Shown here: positions 24,001 to 34,657 of the stretch, piece after piece
Layout of the letters: the number at the start of each line of letters is the position of its first letter
Numbering within the stretch: the first letter of the stretch is position 1
NCBI GenBank assembly: GCA_028554645.1
Contig: JAQOOI010000022.1
Span: 62,001 to 126,000, forward strand
Source: Omphalotus guepiniiformis
Lineage: Eukaryota > Basidiomycota > Agaricomycetes > Agaricales > Omphalotaceae
Length of the DNA: 64,000 bases
Reading direction: 5' to 3'
Position numbers and translations under genes: made by a program
The notes under the pieces: generated by a model
The model's input: the letters and a program-made list of their open reading frames with translations, nothing else
Databases searched by the model: none
Told to the model about the DNA's origin: nothing

Positions 24001-27000
24001 CTGCGGACTCTGTGGCCATGGTGGGGAGTATATGGCAGTTGAAATGCATCCATCAATCATAGATTCTGCTTCGTGTGTTGCAACGATACAATTCAGATAA
24101 TCGAGTACGTGTCCAAGAGTCGATTAATTCTCAGCTCCATCGTCGGTTGGTGACTTCTAGACCGGCATTGCTCCTCACTGACGTGAAAGCCAGACGACCT
24201 CCTTCACTGAGATATTTATGCCCACGACTATCATTATACAACCTGAGTCAGAGGGGGTGCTACGTTGTAAATGCTGAATCCTGACTGTAACACGTACATC
24301 CGCAGGTATCCTACCAGCGAATGGAATTCATCCGCCGCCGTATGCAAATGCCTCGAAGTAAGTCGTGTCCTCCTTGTATGGTCATCAGGACTTACCAGGG
24401 AGTCAGGAAAATGTCAATTGACTGCGGAGCTTGAGTGTCGTGTGCATCTCGAGTTGACGAGTTTTCAGCAGTGTAAGTACAACCACCAATTGCAAGTTAG
24501 TAATACAGATTAATGGATCCAACGCAGATCCAAGCCTCATTACCTCGGATTGTGTATTTTGGATACCACCCCCTCTATCGTCTACATGAAACATTAACTG
24601 TGCCCAGACCCTCGGTGATTAGGAGGCTCTTATATCTCTAGGCCTCTCTTCACGCTACTGAATTGCCTTACTTACCAGGCTTGAGACTTCTTTACACAAG
24701 CAAGACAGGCAGCTGTTGTTTCGCGGCGTACATCTGAGCTTCCGTACGAACAAGTTCAAAGAGCTATGTCGTCAATGACTATCATTGCCCTATATTTACA
24801 GCATACATATTGTGGTCAGAACTCACACTGCCTTCCTAAAAACAAAACATCTGCAGTTCTCGAACTGAGCTGAACTTGCATGATGGACACTATGTTCTCA
24901 AGGTTTTCGGTGTAGAGTGATTATGTACAGCTTATTCGATTTTTCTTGATCGAACAAGGGATTTATCATTTCCTTCAGGTGAAAAAAAAGGGTGATTTGA
25001 ACGACAATAGTTGTGTACATCTCCATGCAGACTTTGACGGTGACTCCGACGACTGCTTAGCAAGTTCTTGAAACATTTGTAGCACGAGGCCGCCCACAGC
25101 TGAGTTTGCATTCGCAGAATCCCGGAATCTATGTAGATATACATGCATGCATTGAAGTATTTACTTGAAGGACCGAGTTTTCTCCAAGCTTAACGGGCAT
25201 TGGCAGTTGGAAATTTCAGATTCTGAATTCTGGTTATCGCCCGTTTCTCTTTCGCTGACTGAATCCATTGAACAGAATGTTTCTGTACAATGCAGCAAGC
25301 GCCAGACAATTATGGTATTTAGGACGGTCAAGTTTGAAAGGGGAGTCTTCCTATGCACTGACTGGAAACCAGTGAACCCTATTCTGTAGTATCTCTTCCC
25401 ATTCATCCTTGGTACTCTCTCAGCCATACGCGTCGTGGTGACACCAAGGGGCAAATGTTGCGTGCCAGCTCGATTCCGAGTCGGCCGCCGACAATTTGCG
25501 GGGTAACGCTCGATGCGATTTCAGAACTTGAAACCGTACTAGCCACTTCCGAGATCCTTGCGAGTTTAAACTTGTCTCGAACTACTATAGTCTATAGGTG
25601 GATAACACTGTACTATCTTCCGAGGACAACTGAAAGAAAGAAGGGGTATGCCTGGCAGAGTCCTCGGAAATGATGAAGGTTACTGACCTTCGGAATTGAC
25701 ACGGGCAAGACACGGGTGCTTCTGACCGTGGATATTAAGATACTTACATGAAATTGACTGATACTTACATCAAGAGCGCTTGAAGTACTTTGAACATTGC
25801 ATTTTGCCGCCTATCCAGACTCAGGATAGTCTGCAGGGAGTGCTGTATTTTGTCAAAGTTCAGGTAGGTCGTTGCAGTCACTCTCCCCTATAGCTTCTGA
25901 TCAGTATAGTATTTGTAAACCCTCTTTGTAACTGATGGTCCGGCCCTATCAATGCTCATACAACAAACAGGTTAGCTTTTGATGAACCAATACAAGAATA
26001 CTTCGTACACCAACTATGTGACCGAGTGAATAACGGGGCTGAAGGTGGTACTAAGGCGGCCAAAGTTCACCGAACAATGTGAATGAAAGCCAGGCATTGA
26101 ATGTGTAGAAGGTCAGAATTTCAAGTAGGCATAGGTTCAAGAATCAAAGCCCCTAAGATTAATCAGTTTTTCCCTTGACCGCAAGTCCGCACTGTGACAG
26201 CCGAAGAGAAGTCAACGTCCAGGCTGGTCAAGATGCATATAGCAGGAAATTCCACATGTAGATAGTACGACCGGGAGGGGTAGGTGTTGTAGGTATTCCC
26301 AGGCCTGATATGCGTGTCGTGATGATTGTGTAGTATCAAAGACAATGCCTTCCCGGGCTGCATTGTTACTCGGCTCACGGATGGAAAGTTTGAGGCTAAA
26401 AGATGAACATAAACTTGATTTCTTCTATGCATTCCGTCCAAATTCCCTGTTATTAACGTTCCAAAAGTCGAATGTTGTATTTTGCCGCGATGGATTGCCT
26501 TTAGGCACCTCCACATTTCCGTGGAAGCCTAATACGTATGTACGTTATTGATCTACTTACTTCGAGTAGAATATAAGGTATTGCTGACAGCAGATTGCTC
26601 ACCTCATGTGTTCTGTCAATGGTCATGAGAGCAAAGAGACATGCGCTTGTGAAATAGTCCTGATCATGCAGTTGTACAGTATCCAAAGCGGACGACCATT
26701 AGGAACCCATTTTTCGGTATCGACTTAGCAGATCTTGCTTCATCTTCGAGTAATTTGCTCCCGGGTTCTGAATTCGAATAAGGGTGCCAGTGGTATGTTA
26801 TACCGCGGAAGACAGAAGATTATGAAGCAAAAGATATGATCCGGCCAGATGAGATGATATCCTTGATATCTGATAGTCTTGTGTCGAAAGAACTTGTCCT
26901 TATGGGGCAATTTTACTGAAAAACAGGAGGTAACTGGCAAACCAACGAAATTAAATTGTTTCCGACCGGGCGTGATTTCATATACCTCTCCTTGAGTCGG

Positions 27001-28816
27001 TCCGAATCCGATGATTAGACGACCTAGAGATAAAAGCTTCATCAGACAGTTTGTATTTGAAGGCTAGATAGATAGGTTGGTGAGCGTGACTCTCGGAAGA
27101 AAGAAAGAACCAATGAAATCACAACCTGCGTATGACCACAATGCAGCGATAAACCACAGAAGACACGCCCGAAGATTCTCGCCACCGAAAGCTAACTCGC
27201 GTTAGAAATCGGACAACAAGCTGATCAGTATCAAGCTTTCCATGGAGCGAAATGGCCAGAAGGACGGGAATGAGGTGTTTGACTTTACAGCAGGTTGCAG
27301 CATGGTCCTCCTCCATGATAGTTTCAGAGGGCCTTCTTCCGGCGTTATAGGCTCCTGAGCGCTACAATCGTAATGCAGTTGATCCATGGGTTTTATGACC
27401 GGGATATGCGGACACGAATAATTCCAAGAACGGTGAAAGACTGAACTGAGGCGACGAAGGAGAGTAGCGAGGTTGTCAGGGATAAATTTATCCTTGGTAG
27501 CAAGCCAGGGTCAGAGGAATATGAATTTATCCTTGGTATGCAGCAACTACATAGGCAGGCTGTCATTTCATATTTACAAGTCCTATGCCCGAGAGTATCG
27601 CTCGCCCGCGCGTATCATCGCACAGGAAGAATTCAAACTGTACAACGGTCAAACCTGGTACGCGTGTAAGCAGTGAACCAAGGAATACGAGAGCGGAAAA
27701 AGCGTTCCTGGTTGGTCTTGACGATGGCTTCTACAAAGCTGTTGAATATCAAAGCTGTCCGGTATGAAGGCCATAAAGAGGTGATTTTCTAGGTCCATCA
27801 TGATGTGAAAAGGTGACGTGACCCAAAGCATATATTTTCGACAAGTGAATTGTCCCCAGGTGACCCTGATAAAGCTTATCTGTGCTCAACTATGCAGGAT
27901 CGCTTATGAGAAATGACACGAGCTTGATCGGGGAGTGATGAGAGTATAACGAGGACGAGGAGACACAAGACCCGATCGTACCACTACACGAGCAATGATC
28001 ATGAAGAAAAATGTGTTTGTAGACCAGAACTGGTAGGTTGGTTTGTATATCCTTGCCAAAATAGCAGAGGCAGTGTGGAGCACGCTCGACAACGAGGTGG
28101 TATTCGGCTCGTACTCGCAGTCCAGCTTTGATATATCTCACGATTCCATTGTAGGCTTTAAGGTAGCTGTAAATATAGACAGCTCTTGATTCAGCGTTTG
28201 AACGTTTGAACGTACTAGTGAACGACGTCTGACACGAATGAACATGCAAAAATAGATCGGAGGCGTTGAATAAACTCCACATCTGAGACGGAGTTGTGGC
28301 ATACCTTGCGAGAATGCCTCAACGAAGAACATAAAAGAGATATCAGCCGGTACTCCTTGTTACATAGATGGTATGAATATTTATAGATCTATTGGAAATC
28401 AATGAGCGAAAAATCGGATACAATGTAAAAGTGAAGCTGGCTCGCCGCTCAGGGCCGTCATGGTGGCAGGCACAAGCAATGTCGAGCAGCGCTGTGTGTA
28501 TCTACCTAAGATTGCAAGCAGGTGGCACATTCGCTGAGCCCCAAAATGTTATGATTCGTTTCCACCGGTCACGGTGAAGTGAGCCAGTGAACCAGATCAT
28601 AACTGTGGCGCAGAAGCACACCGTATAGAGCAACAAGGATATGTCTCTTGTACCGCAGTAGAGTGTCCATTCGGCGGAGCCTGTATCGATCATCTTTGTA
28701 GCTCGAGGTAGAGGTCACTGGTGAGAGAGGCTGACAAGTTGGAGATCGCGAGGAGCAAGGCTCAGGCTGAGCCAGATCACGTGATCATCACGCGTGGCGT
28801 GTCGTTGATTGCAAAC
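21004..28816. other. Large gene-poor region
   Basis: Nearly 8 kb without a gene I can defend. Open frames at 21413-21634, 22240-22680 (plus) and 25161-25454, 26163-26516, 26740-27042 and 27890-28282 (minus) have no named motif. One pair of minus-strand pieces, ending near 26600 and restarting at 26528, joins in phase over a GT..AG intron, which hints at a decayed gene. Hydrophobic stretches in minus-strand frames around 28500-28690 and 27904-28092 could be remnants of membrane proteins. No transposon protein motif was recognised. Confidence 0.35.
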
Positions 28817-31020
28817 ATGGACAAACCAACCTCGTCATCTCTCTTCATCCCCACCACAGCACCACTGCTATTTCCTCAAGGTTCTTTTGCAGTGCATACA
28901 TCTAATCCGTATGTTTGTATTCATATCGAACTGAAAATGAACTCAATGTCTCATTAGAAGTTCAAGAATGCAGAGGAACCCGGGTGCAGAAATCAGCGCC
29001 AGGCATCTTCCGGATGTCTCTGACGCCTCGTTCTCGTTCCAAATACCAGCTGAATTGAATGAGGATCTTTTGATGGACGATAACGAGGGCTTTCTCGATG
29101 GATTAGCTGATAACTTCGCCACACCGGTGGTACCTCGACAGCGACGAGATACTCTGACTTTGAGTCAGCTCACACCCTTGACGGCAAAACCTAACAATCA
29201 GCATATACCCACATCATATGCCCCACCAACAGCTTCCGCTCTTACCTCCTCTTCGCAATTCAATCGCGTTCAATCACCCACTTTTAGTATTAAGACGTCC
29301 AGGGGGACGAAAACCGGACCGAAGCCGATGAACGAAAGTGGCGCGAACGCCGAGTTCTTGGGTGAGGGTCCATCGACGTTGGGTCGACTGGACAACCTCA
29401 AGGCCAAGGTGGAGACACTGTTTGAGGGCTCAAACTCTGTTACTTCGTCTTTGCCACCCACCTCCATTCACAGTATTGTTTCCTCGCATGCGAATGAGAA
29501 AGAGAAGCCATCACATAGATTGAGAACCGGGCAGACGAAATTAAAATCGGTATATTGTATTCCCTCTTCGTTTATGTCGGAGCTATTCTTGATTCCCTTC
29601 TGTTTGTCAGGCCGCCAGACATGCCGGCAATACTAATGCCCAAAAAGGCGCCCCACTGTCAGTCGTGACTCGGGTATCCGGCGTAAAGCACACAGAATCA
29701 GCACTAGAGGATATAGGATCTGATGCGAAAGTGATTGTGGGCGACATTGATTCAAGTTATGCTGATACGAGCGCCATATCGTCCTCCGATGGTGGTCTGG
29801 CTGAAAAATTGGTGATATACAGTCAATGTCTGATTGGCTCTCAGGCGTAAGTGGTTTTGATAATCGTCTACAGGGACCGACAAGGTACTAATTATGACGA
29901 ATTGTTGCTAAATAGACTACCTCAACCCGGGGATTCATATCAGGCACTTCAGTCGGCTTCTTCGGCTTCTTCGACAAATCAAAGGAGCGTATCTGCAGAT
30001 GGGATGTCGAATTCAGATAACATGCCTTTAACGCTTTCGCAACTTTCACCGTCGAAGAAGAAGGAGTTGACATCCACAACTAATGAGTCCTCCGAGCGCC
30101 TTCTACGGCCGTCACAGAAAAGACCGAGCTCTGACACTCCGATCGACCAGCCCCGAAAGAAAGGGAAGGTCATTGTACCCCGCATTCGTAACACTGCTTC
30201 TGCTTCTATGCAGAAGCCTATGAGCACGAGCTCGACTTCTCGGAGGACTTCTGGGAGGGGCACGACGAAGGAACGTTCTTGTCATGGGGGGTCTTTGAAG
30301 AATATGAGAGCGAAACCCGTGATGTCGCAGCGGTGTTCAAGCTCAACCTTACTTCCGGTGAAAGGTGAATCGTCGAAGAGTGCTGGTGCCAAAAAAATGG
30401 AAAGTTTAGTGCGTTCCACTGGAAGTTCTCAACTCGACGCACAGCAATCTCGACAAAACGAACCGGTAAGGAAATATTTATATCTTCTTTTCACGTGAGG
30501 TCGGTATAACTTATACTCGTGATCTTGCTGCGTGTTATCTTAGCTTTCGACTAGCAAACCCACTCACTCCTTCACATTTCAATTCCATTCTGACATGCGC
30601 ATAGAAGGGCGAAAAAAGGAGAGAGAACAAGAACAAAGTCGGACCGGGGAGTCGAAGGTCAACAGACTCCACACATCGTACCATGTTCCGGACTTCAAGT
30701 CGTCTCACATGGCTCAGGGTGCGGCGATGGCCTCACGAAAAGCAAAGCTTACACCCGTGGTGCCTTTGGCGATCGAAATGCACACAGAAGCTCGTGCAAA
30801 GGAGCGAAGCAAGTTTGATGAGCGGGTGAAAGAAAAGGAGATGGAGATGGAGCGTGCGAGAGAGCAGAGAAGGCGCGAGCAGGAGGAGGAAGAAGAGAGA
30901 GAAATTAGGGAAATGAGAAGAAGGGCAGTTCCTAAGGCGCACGAAGTACCGGAGTGGTACAAGGACGTTCCTAAGAGAAAAGATAGGAGGACTAGAACCG
31001 TTGAGGAAGGGAATAATTGA
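28817..31020 (+). CDS. TPX2 C-terminal-domain protein (spindle/microtubule-associated)
   Basis: Probable microtubule-binding protein related to TPX2, which targets and activates spindle components in mitosis. Five exons (28817-28908, 28958-29549, 29611-29846, 29916-30465, 30544-31020) give about 648 residues with matching phases. The N-terminal and middle parts are Ser/Thr-rich and disordered, with basic patches such as RKKGKVIVPRIR. The last exon carries the domain signature: KPTHSFTFQFHSDMR, VPDFKSSH, LTPVVPLAIEMHTEARAKER, a charged Glu/Arg helix, and PKAHEVPEWYKDVP. The start is the ATG of MDKPTSSSLF, joined in phase to exon 2 across a 49-base intron. The third intron's donor (GTAAGT at 29847) is the best choice, but an alternative nearby donor exists. 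Confidence 0.8.
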
Positions 31021-31096
31021 GAAGACGCGTCTCGGGTGCGTTATCAAGTTATTACTAGTATATGTGTCATCTGGTTTCATTTTTTAGAACGAGAGG

Positions 31097-31355
31097 TTAT
31101 TTGTCAGCTTGCTTGAACCTTTCTTTTGCGTCATTGACATGTTCGAAGGGCGAATCCAGCGCAGAGTTTAGTACGTTGCAACTTGCTAGCTCTGCTCGCT
31201 TCGTTTGCAGTCTAACGAAGAGGAGGTGAGTAAGGGCCAAGGCTTGTTGAGCGGTAAGTTGTAGCATCCCGAACTGGCCGGAGCGCAAATGTTTGCCTCG
31301 CTCTCGGATTTCATTGGAGACATCTCCTTTCGTTAGAACCCTTGAGGTCTTGTGT
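31097..31355 (-). CDS. Terminal exon of an unrecognised minus-strand gene
   Basis: An open frame of about 86 codons follows a good acceptor (CAG at 31356-31358) and ends at 31097. It reads VSNEIRERGKHLRSGQFG, QQALALTHLLFVRLQTKRAE and ends KERFKQADK, a mostly helical charged composition that looks like real protein. The first exon is not certain: a start reading MADPFAISLLRTG at 31726 is a candidate, but I cannot connect it cleanly. The gene would converge with the TPX2-domain gene, leaving about 75 bases between the two stop codons. Function is not recognised. Confidence 0.4.
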
Positions 31356-31979
31356 CTGGAAAGAGAAAAGAATTGTATTTCTGGCAGGTACTAACAGTGA
31401 TTAGCCAAGATGATCACAAGCAATAAGACATTCGGTTTTTTGATGGGCTTAACCCCTTCTTTGAATACACCATCGTGCTGACAAGGTTGACATCTCGCTC
31501 GAAATGTTAGTACTGTATGCGAATCTCGGGTGTCCTGCCATTCAGGGGATAGGTATGTTCTACTAATAACTTGTTTTACGCAACGAGTTGAGATCGGGGC
31601 GTCTAGTCAAGACTTCGCTCAAGAGGTTCGCTCGGTCTGGTTCGGCAGCAGCTTCGTGGCAACAACGTGTTTGTTCCTATGACCGAGGCCCGTCCGCAGT
31701 AAGGATATCGCAAAAGGATCAGCCATATTAGGAAATGATGCTAACTACATACACAGCTGAAAAAAAAAAAGAAATTGCAGTTTGTTGTAAAGTAGATCTG
31801 ATCGGGGGTAGATGACGCTGTTCCGGCCACTCTACTCCATCTGGATTCTGTATTGCACAACTTGTCACCCAAGCACTGTCACTTTTTTCCTTGTCCCGTA
31901 TCAATCCCTGGCTATTCCGCGCGCCACTGTTAACAAAAAGGATGCCGCGTACCCATGCCGTGCAACTTCAAAATTCAAA
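31356..31979. other. Intergenic region upstream of the small Cys-motif gene
   Basis: It probably contains the 5' part of the minus-strand gene ending at 31097 and the upstream promoter of the small gene at 32096. A poly-A tract lies at 31763-31773. Nothing else is identifiable. Confidence 0.3.
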
Positions 31980-31985
31980 TATAAA
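31980..31985 (+). promoter_or_regulatory. TATA box of the small Cys-motif gene
   Basis: TATAAA lies about 110 bases upstream of the ATG at 32096. It is followed by a CT-rich leader (31990-32092), the usual arrangement of highly expressed fungal genes. Confidence 0.6.
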
Positions 31986-32095
31986 GGGTCTTCCCCTTCT
32001 CACTTCATCCTATCCATCCAACCCTTCACTAGCCTAGCTTCACTAGCATTCCACTTGCTTAGCGGCACTCTCATCCAAATCATCTCTTACACACA

Positions 32096-32290
32096 ATGTG
32101 CTGCTCTACCCAATCTTCTACCACTCTTGCTTCTCAGCAATCCGTATCACTCTCATCGTCCTCGATGTCGATATCTTCTCAGAACTTTGAATCACAACCT
32201 ATTCACGGTTCTGGTCACCATAGCGCGCCTCAGTGCTGCCATTGCGGTTGGCGTGGTGCTCATGCTCCCAACTGCCCTTTCAAAGCATAA
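32096..32290 (+). CDS. Small Ser-rich protein with C-terminal CxxCGWRG..C motif (64 aa)
   Basis: A single-exon frame of 64 codons begins with MCCSTQSS in a good context (ACACA before ATG), continues with a Ser-rich stretch, and ends HSAPQCCHCGWRGAHAPNCPF. The closely spaced cysteines and histidines (CCHCGWRGAHAPNC) resemble a compact metal-binding knuckle. There is no signal peptide. The TATA box and CT-rich leader upstream strongly suggest a transcribed gene of high output. I recall similar short CGWRG proteins in mushrooms as unnamed proteins, but I cannot verify this here. A longer overlapping frame (31812-32399) starts upstream of the TATA box and is rejected. Confidence 0.6.
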   Translation: MCCSTQSSTTLASQQSVSLSSSSMSISSQNFESQPIHGSGHHSAPQCCHCGWRGAHAPNCPFKA

Positions 32291-33169
32291 CAAAGCACAA
32301 AGCAGTTTTCGCCCTGGTCTGACTCGTCTCGTACGTCCCTTCTCCGAAACTCATGTATTGCACGGAATCTTCGGGGCTCACGCGTCTTTTTTGCTATAGA
32401 TCATTCTTGTAACGCATGCTCATCATCATCAATGTTATCGTGCAACTCAGTCTTAATCGCTGTGCCCCTGTTTTCAATCTGTAATACTATCCATCCTACG
32501 GTTTCTACAATGCTCAATTAGTCTGACGAGGAGGGAGGAAGGAGGTAGGAGGAGGCGGAGGAGGCGGAGTGGCTCGTACTTGTTTGTACGAAGAGAGTGG
32601 CTGGAGGATATACCATAGTACCCATTTATTCCGCATACTACATATTCCCTGTTTTACCTTAATTCGTATATTTTTTTTTCCTTTGTCTTGTTGTACTACG
32701 TAACACGCTCAAATCTTTTCCGCTCCCGCTCGGTCCCAGCGCCATCGATTTAGAAACCTTTACGGCAAGATTGTCTGTCGTGCCAAAGGTTCTGCCATGG
32801 TTACAGCATTGTCATCATTCCTCCGAGCCCCGTCACGGCCATTCGGGTTCCTGAGAAACAAATTCTGCAAACATTCTCGATTCAAAAAGGAATACAACGC
32901 GAAGCAACTTAGGAAAGACACAGAGGGGTTGTCGCTATAGTGAAGCAAACTTGGGCTAAACTTGTGGTTGACTATGCATGATAAGCATGTGAAGTGTACA
33001 AATAACAAAGAGTCGTATGTAGAAAAGAAGGAATTTATTTACATCCGAGAGTGTCCCACGTGTTCAATCACAGGAACAACTTCTCCACATACGCATCTGG
33101 GGAAAGTTCTTTTTCCTCCCCAGGATCGCCAGTGGTCTTTTTTTCCCAGCTCACAACACTCACAACATC
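32291..33169. other. Intergenic, with a polypurine tract
   Basis: This is the 3' flank of the small gene and the promoter of the hydratase gene. A GGA-rich purine tract at about 32527-32573 is the only striking element. Short frames on either strand are unsupported. Confidence 0.4.
32527..32573 (+). repeat. Polypurine (GGA/GGAGGC) low-complexity tract
   Basis: About 45 bases composed almost wholly of G and A with repeated GGAGG and GGAGGC units, located about 240 bases downstream of the small gene's stop codon. Confidence 0.6.
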
Positions 33170-34657
33170 ATGACAAGCACCCATGTACCTCCTACTCATT
33201 CTGACCAGCTCATCGTAGAGTTTCCTGCTGAACACGTTCTGTTACTCACGTTTAACCGCCCAAAATCTCTCAATGCGATGACTCCTCAGATGCACCATGA
33301 CATTGAACGCGTTATGGATTGGTTCAACGCAGAGTCGGGTCTCTGGTACGCTATTTTGTCGGCTCAATTCGTTCCATCTGCTCATTTGACTCTTCTCACT
33401 CCCCCCTCATCCACTTGCGCGCGCGCGCGAGTCAGGGTCGCCATAGTAACAGGAGCAGGTCGTCTGTTCTGTGCTGGAGCTGATCTGAAAGCGTATGTCC
33501 AAAACCCAAAAAAGTTTACTTTCTTTTTCAAAAAAGAAGTTGATCCAACGCATCCTTCTCTTTCATGTACATATAGGTGGAACGATGACCAGCAAAGTGG
33601 CGATAACGACGAACAAACTCGATTACTTGCCAACACTCATGGATTCGGCTCATTATCGCGTCGCCACAGTTCAAAACCTGTTATTGCTGCTGTCAATGGT
33701 GGTGGTGCATATGGTGGCGGTATGGAAATCGTACTTAATTCTGACATCGTTATCTCGAGTGAAGAAGCGAAGTTCGCATTACCAGAGGTTAAACGAGGTG
33801 TTGTAGCCGCTGCAGGAGGTCGGTCGGTCAGCGAAAACGGGCCGTATAGCCTGCGGCCCTTATCGTTTCCCTCTTAACCGAATCAAGAATAGTCATATTG
33901 ACAGGTTTTTTTTTTTCTCGTCGTCAGGGATCCCTCGTCTGGCGCATATAGCTGGTCATCAGGTAAGTAAGAAACCTTGATTTCTGATGCCCAAATCATC
34001 CGAAAAAAGTAAGCATAACTCACGTCCTGTCGTTTTATTTTTTTTATTCGCGATCTTTACAAACAGCTTGCTGCCGAGATGCTGTTGACAGGAAGGACGG
34101 TTAGCGCGCAGGAAGCATATACTCGGTTTGGATTGTGAGTCCTCCGGAGAATTTTCTGATTTCCTTGAGCCCTTGAAGGAAGGGCGATATACGAATAAAT
34201 GGATTCTCGATTCTCAATATGTAGCGTCAATGTGGTTGTACCGCCGGAAGATGTACTACCCACAGCACTTCAAATCGCGAAGTCGATCGTCGAGAACTCG
34301 CCGGATGCTGTACAAAGTACCAAGTCAGCTCTCTTGCTGTCCCAGAAACTTGATCACGAAAACGCGTATCGAGCGCACGTTCTAGAGAGTTCGTGGGTGT
34401 ACAAAGGGGAAAACATCAAAGTCAGTGAACTCGTTCCTTGCCTGTAGTACCGTGCTTTCTGACTCATCTGTACACTGTCACTTTGATATTGTTTTCTAAT
34501 CCTCTTCGGTGCTTCGGTGTTCTCATCATGAAGGAGGGTCTAAAAGCCTTTGCAGAGGTCGGTATATGCGGCATTTCTACAAACCTGAACTAACTAATCT
34601 ACGGACCCCATATGGTAGAAACGTGCACCAGTCTGGAAAAACCCAGCGAAATTGTAA
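33170..34657 (+). CDS. Enoyl-CoA hydratase/isomerase family protein, peroxisomal (PTS1)
   Basis: Crotonase-fold enzyme, likely hydrating trans-2-enoyl-CoA in peroxisomal fatty-acid beta-oxidation. Eight exons (33170-33345, 33436-33492, 33577-33818, 33928-33962, 34067-34134, 34225-34420, 34534-34557, 34619-34657) give about 278 residues, the family's usual length. Landmarks: LTFNRPKSLNAM near the N-terminus; VTGAGRLFCAGADLKA, the oxyanion-hole region; AVNGGGAYGGGMEIVLNSD, with the first catalytic-position glutamate; FALPEVKRG, with the second; then GGIPRLAHIAG. The protein ends NPAKL, and AKL is a type 1 peroxisomal targeting signal, which strongly suggests the last mini-exons are right. Substrate range cannot be told from sequence. 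The first intron contains a run of alternating GC (33419-33428). Confidence 0.88.

Noticed and set aside
26740..27042. Minus-strand frame with a LGRLIIGFG string resembling a sugar transporter motif
   Set aside because: Only one short string matches and no neighbouring transmembrane exons can be joined in frame.
31812..32399. 195-codon open frame on the plus strand
   Set aside because: It begins upstream of the TATA box of the small Cys-motif gene and reads its leader in a different frame; the 64-residue frame fits the promoter better.
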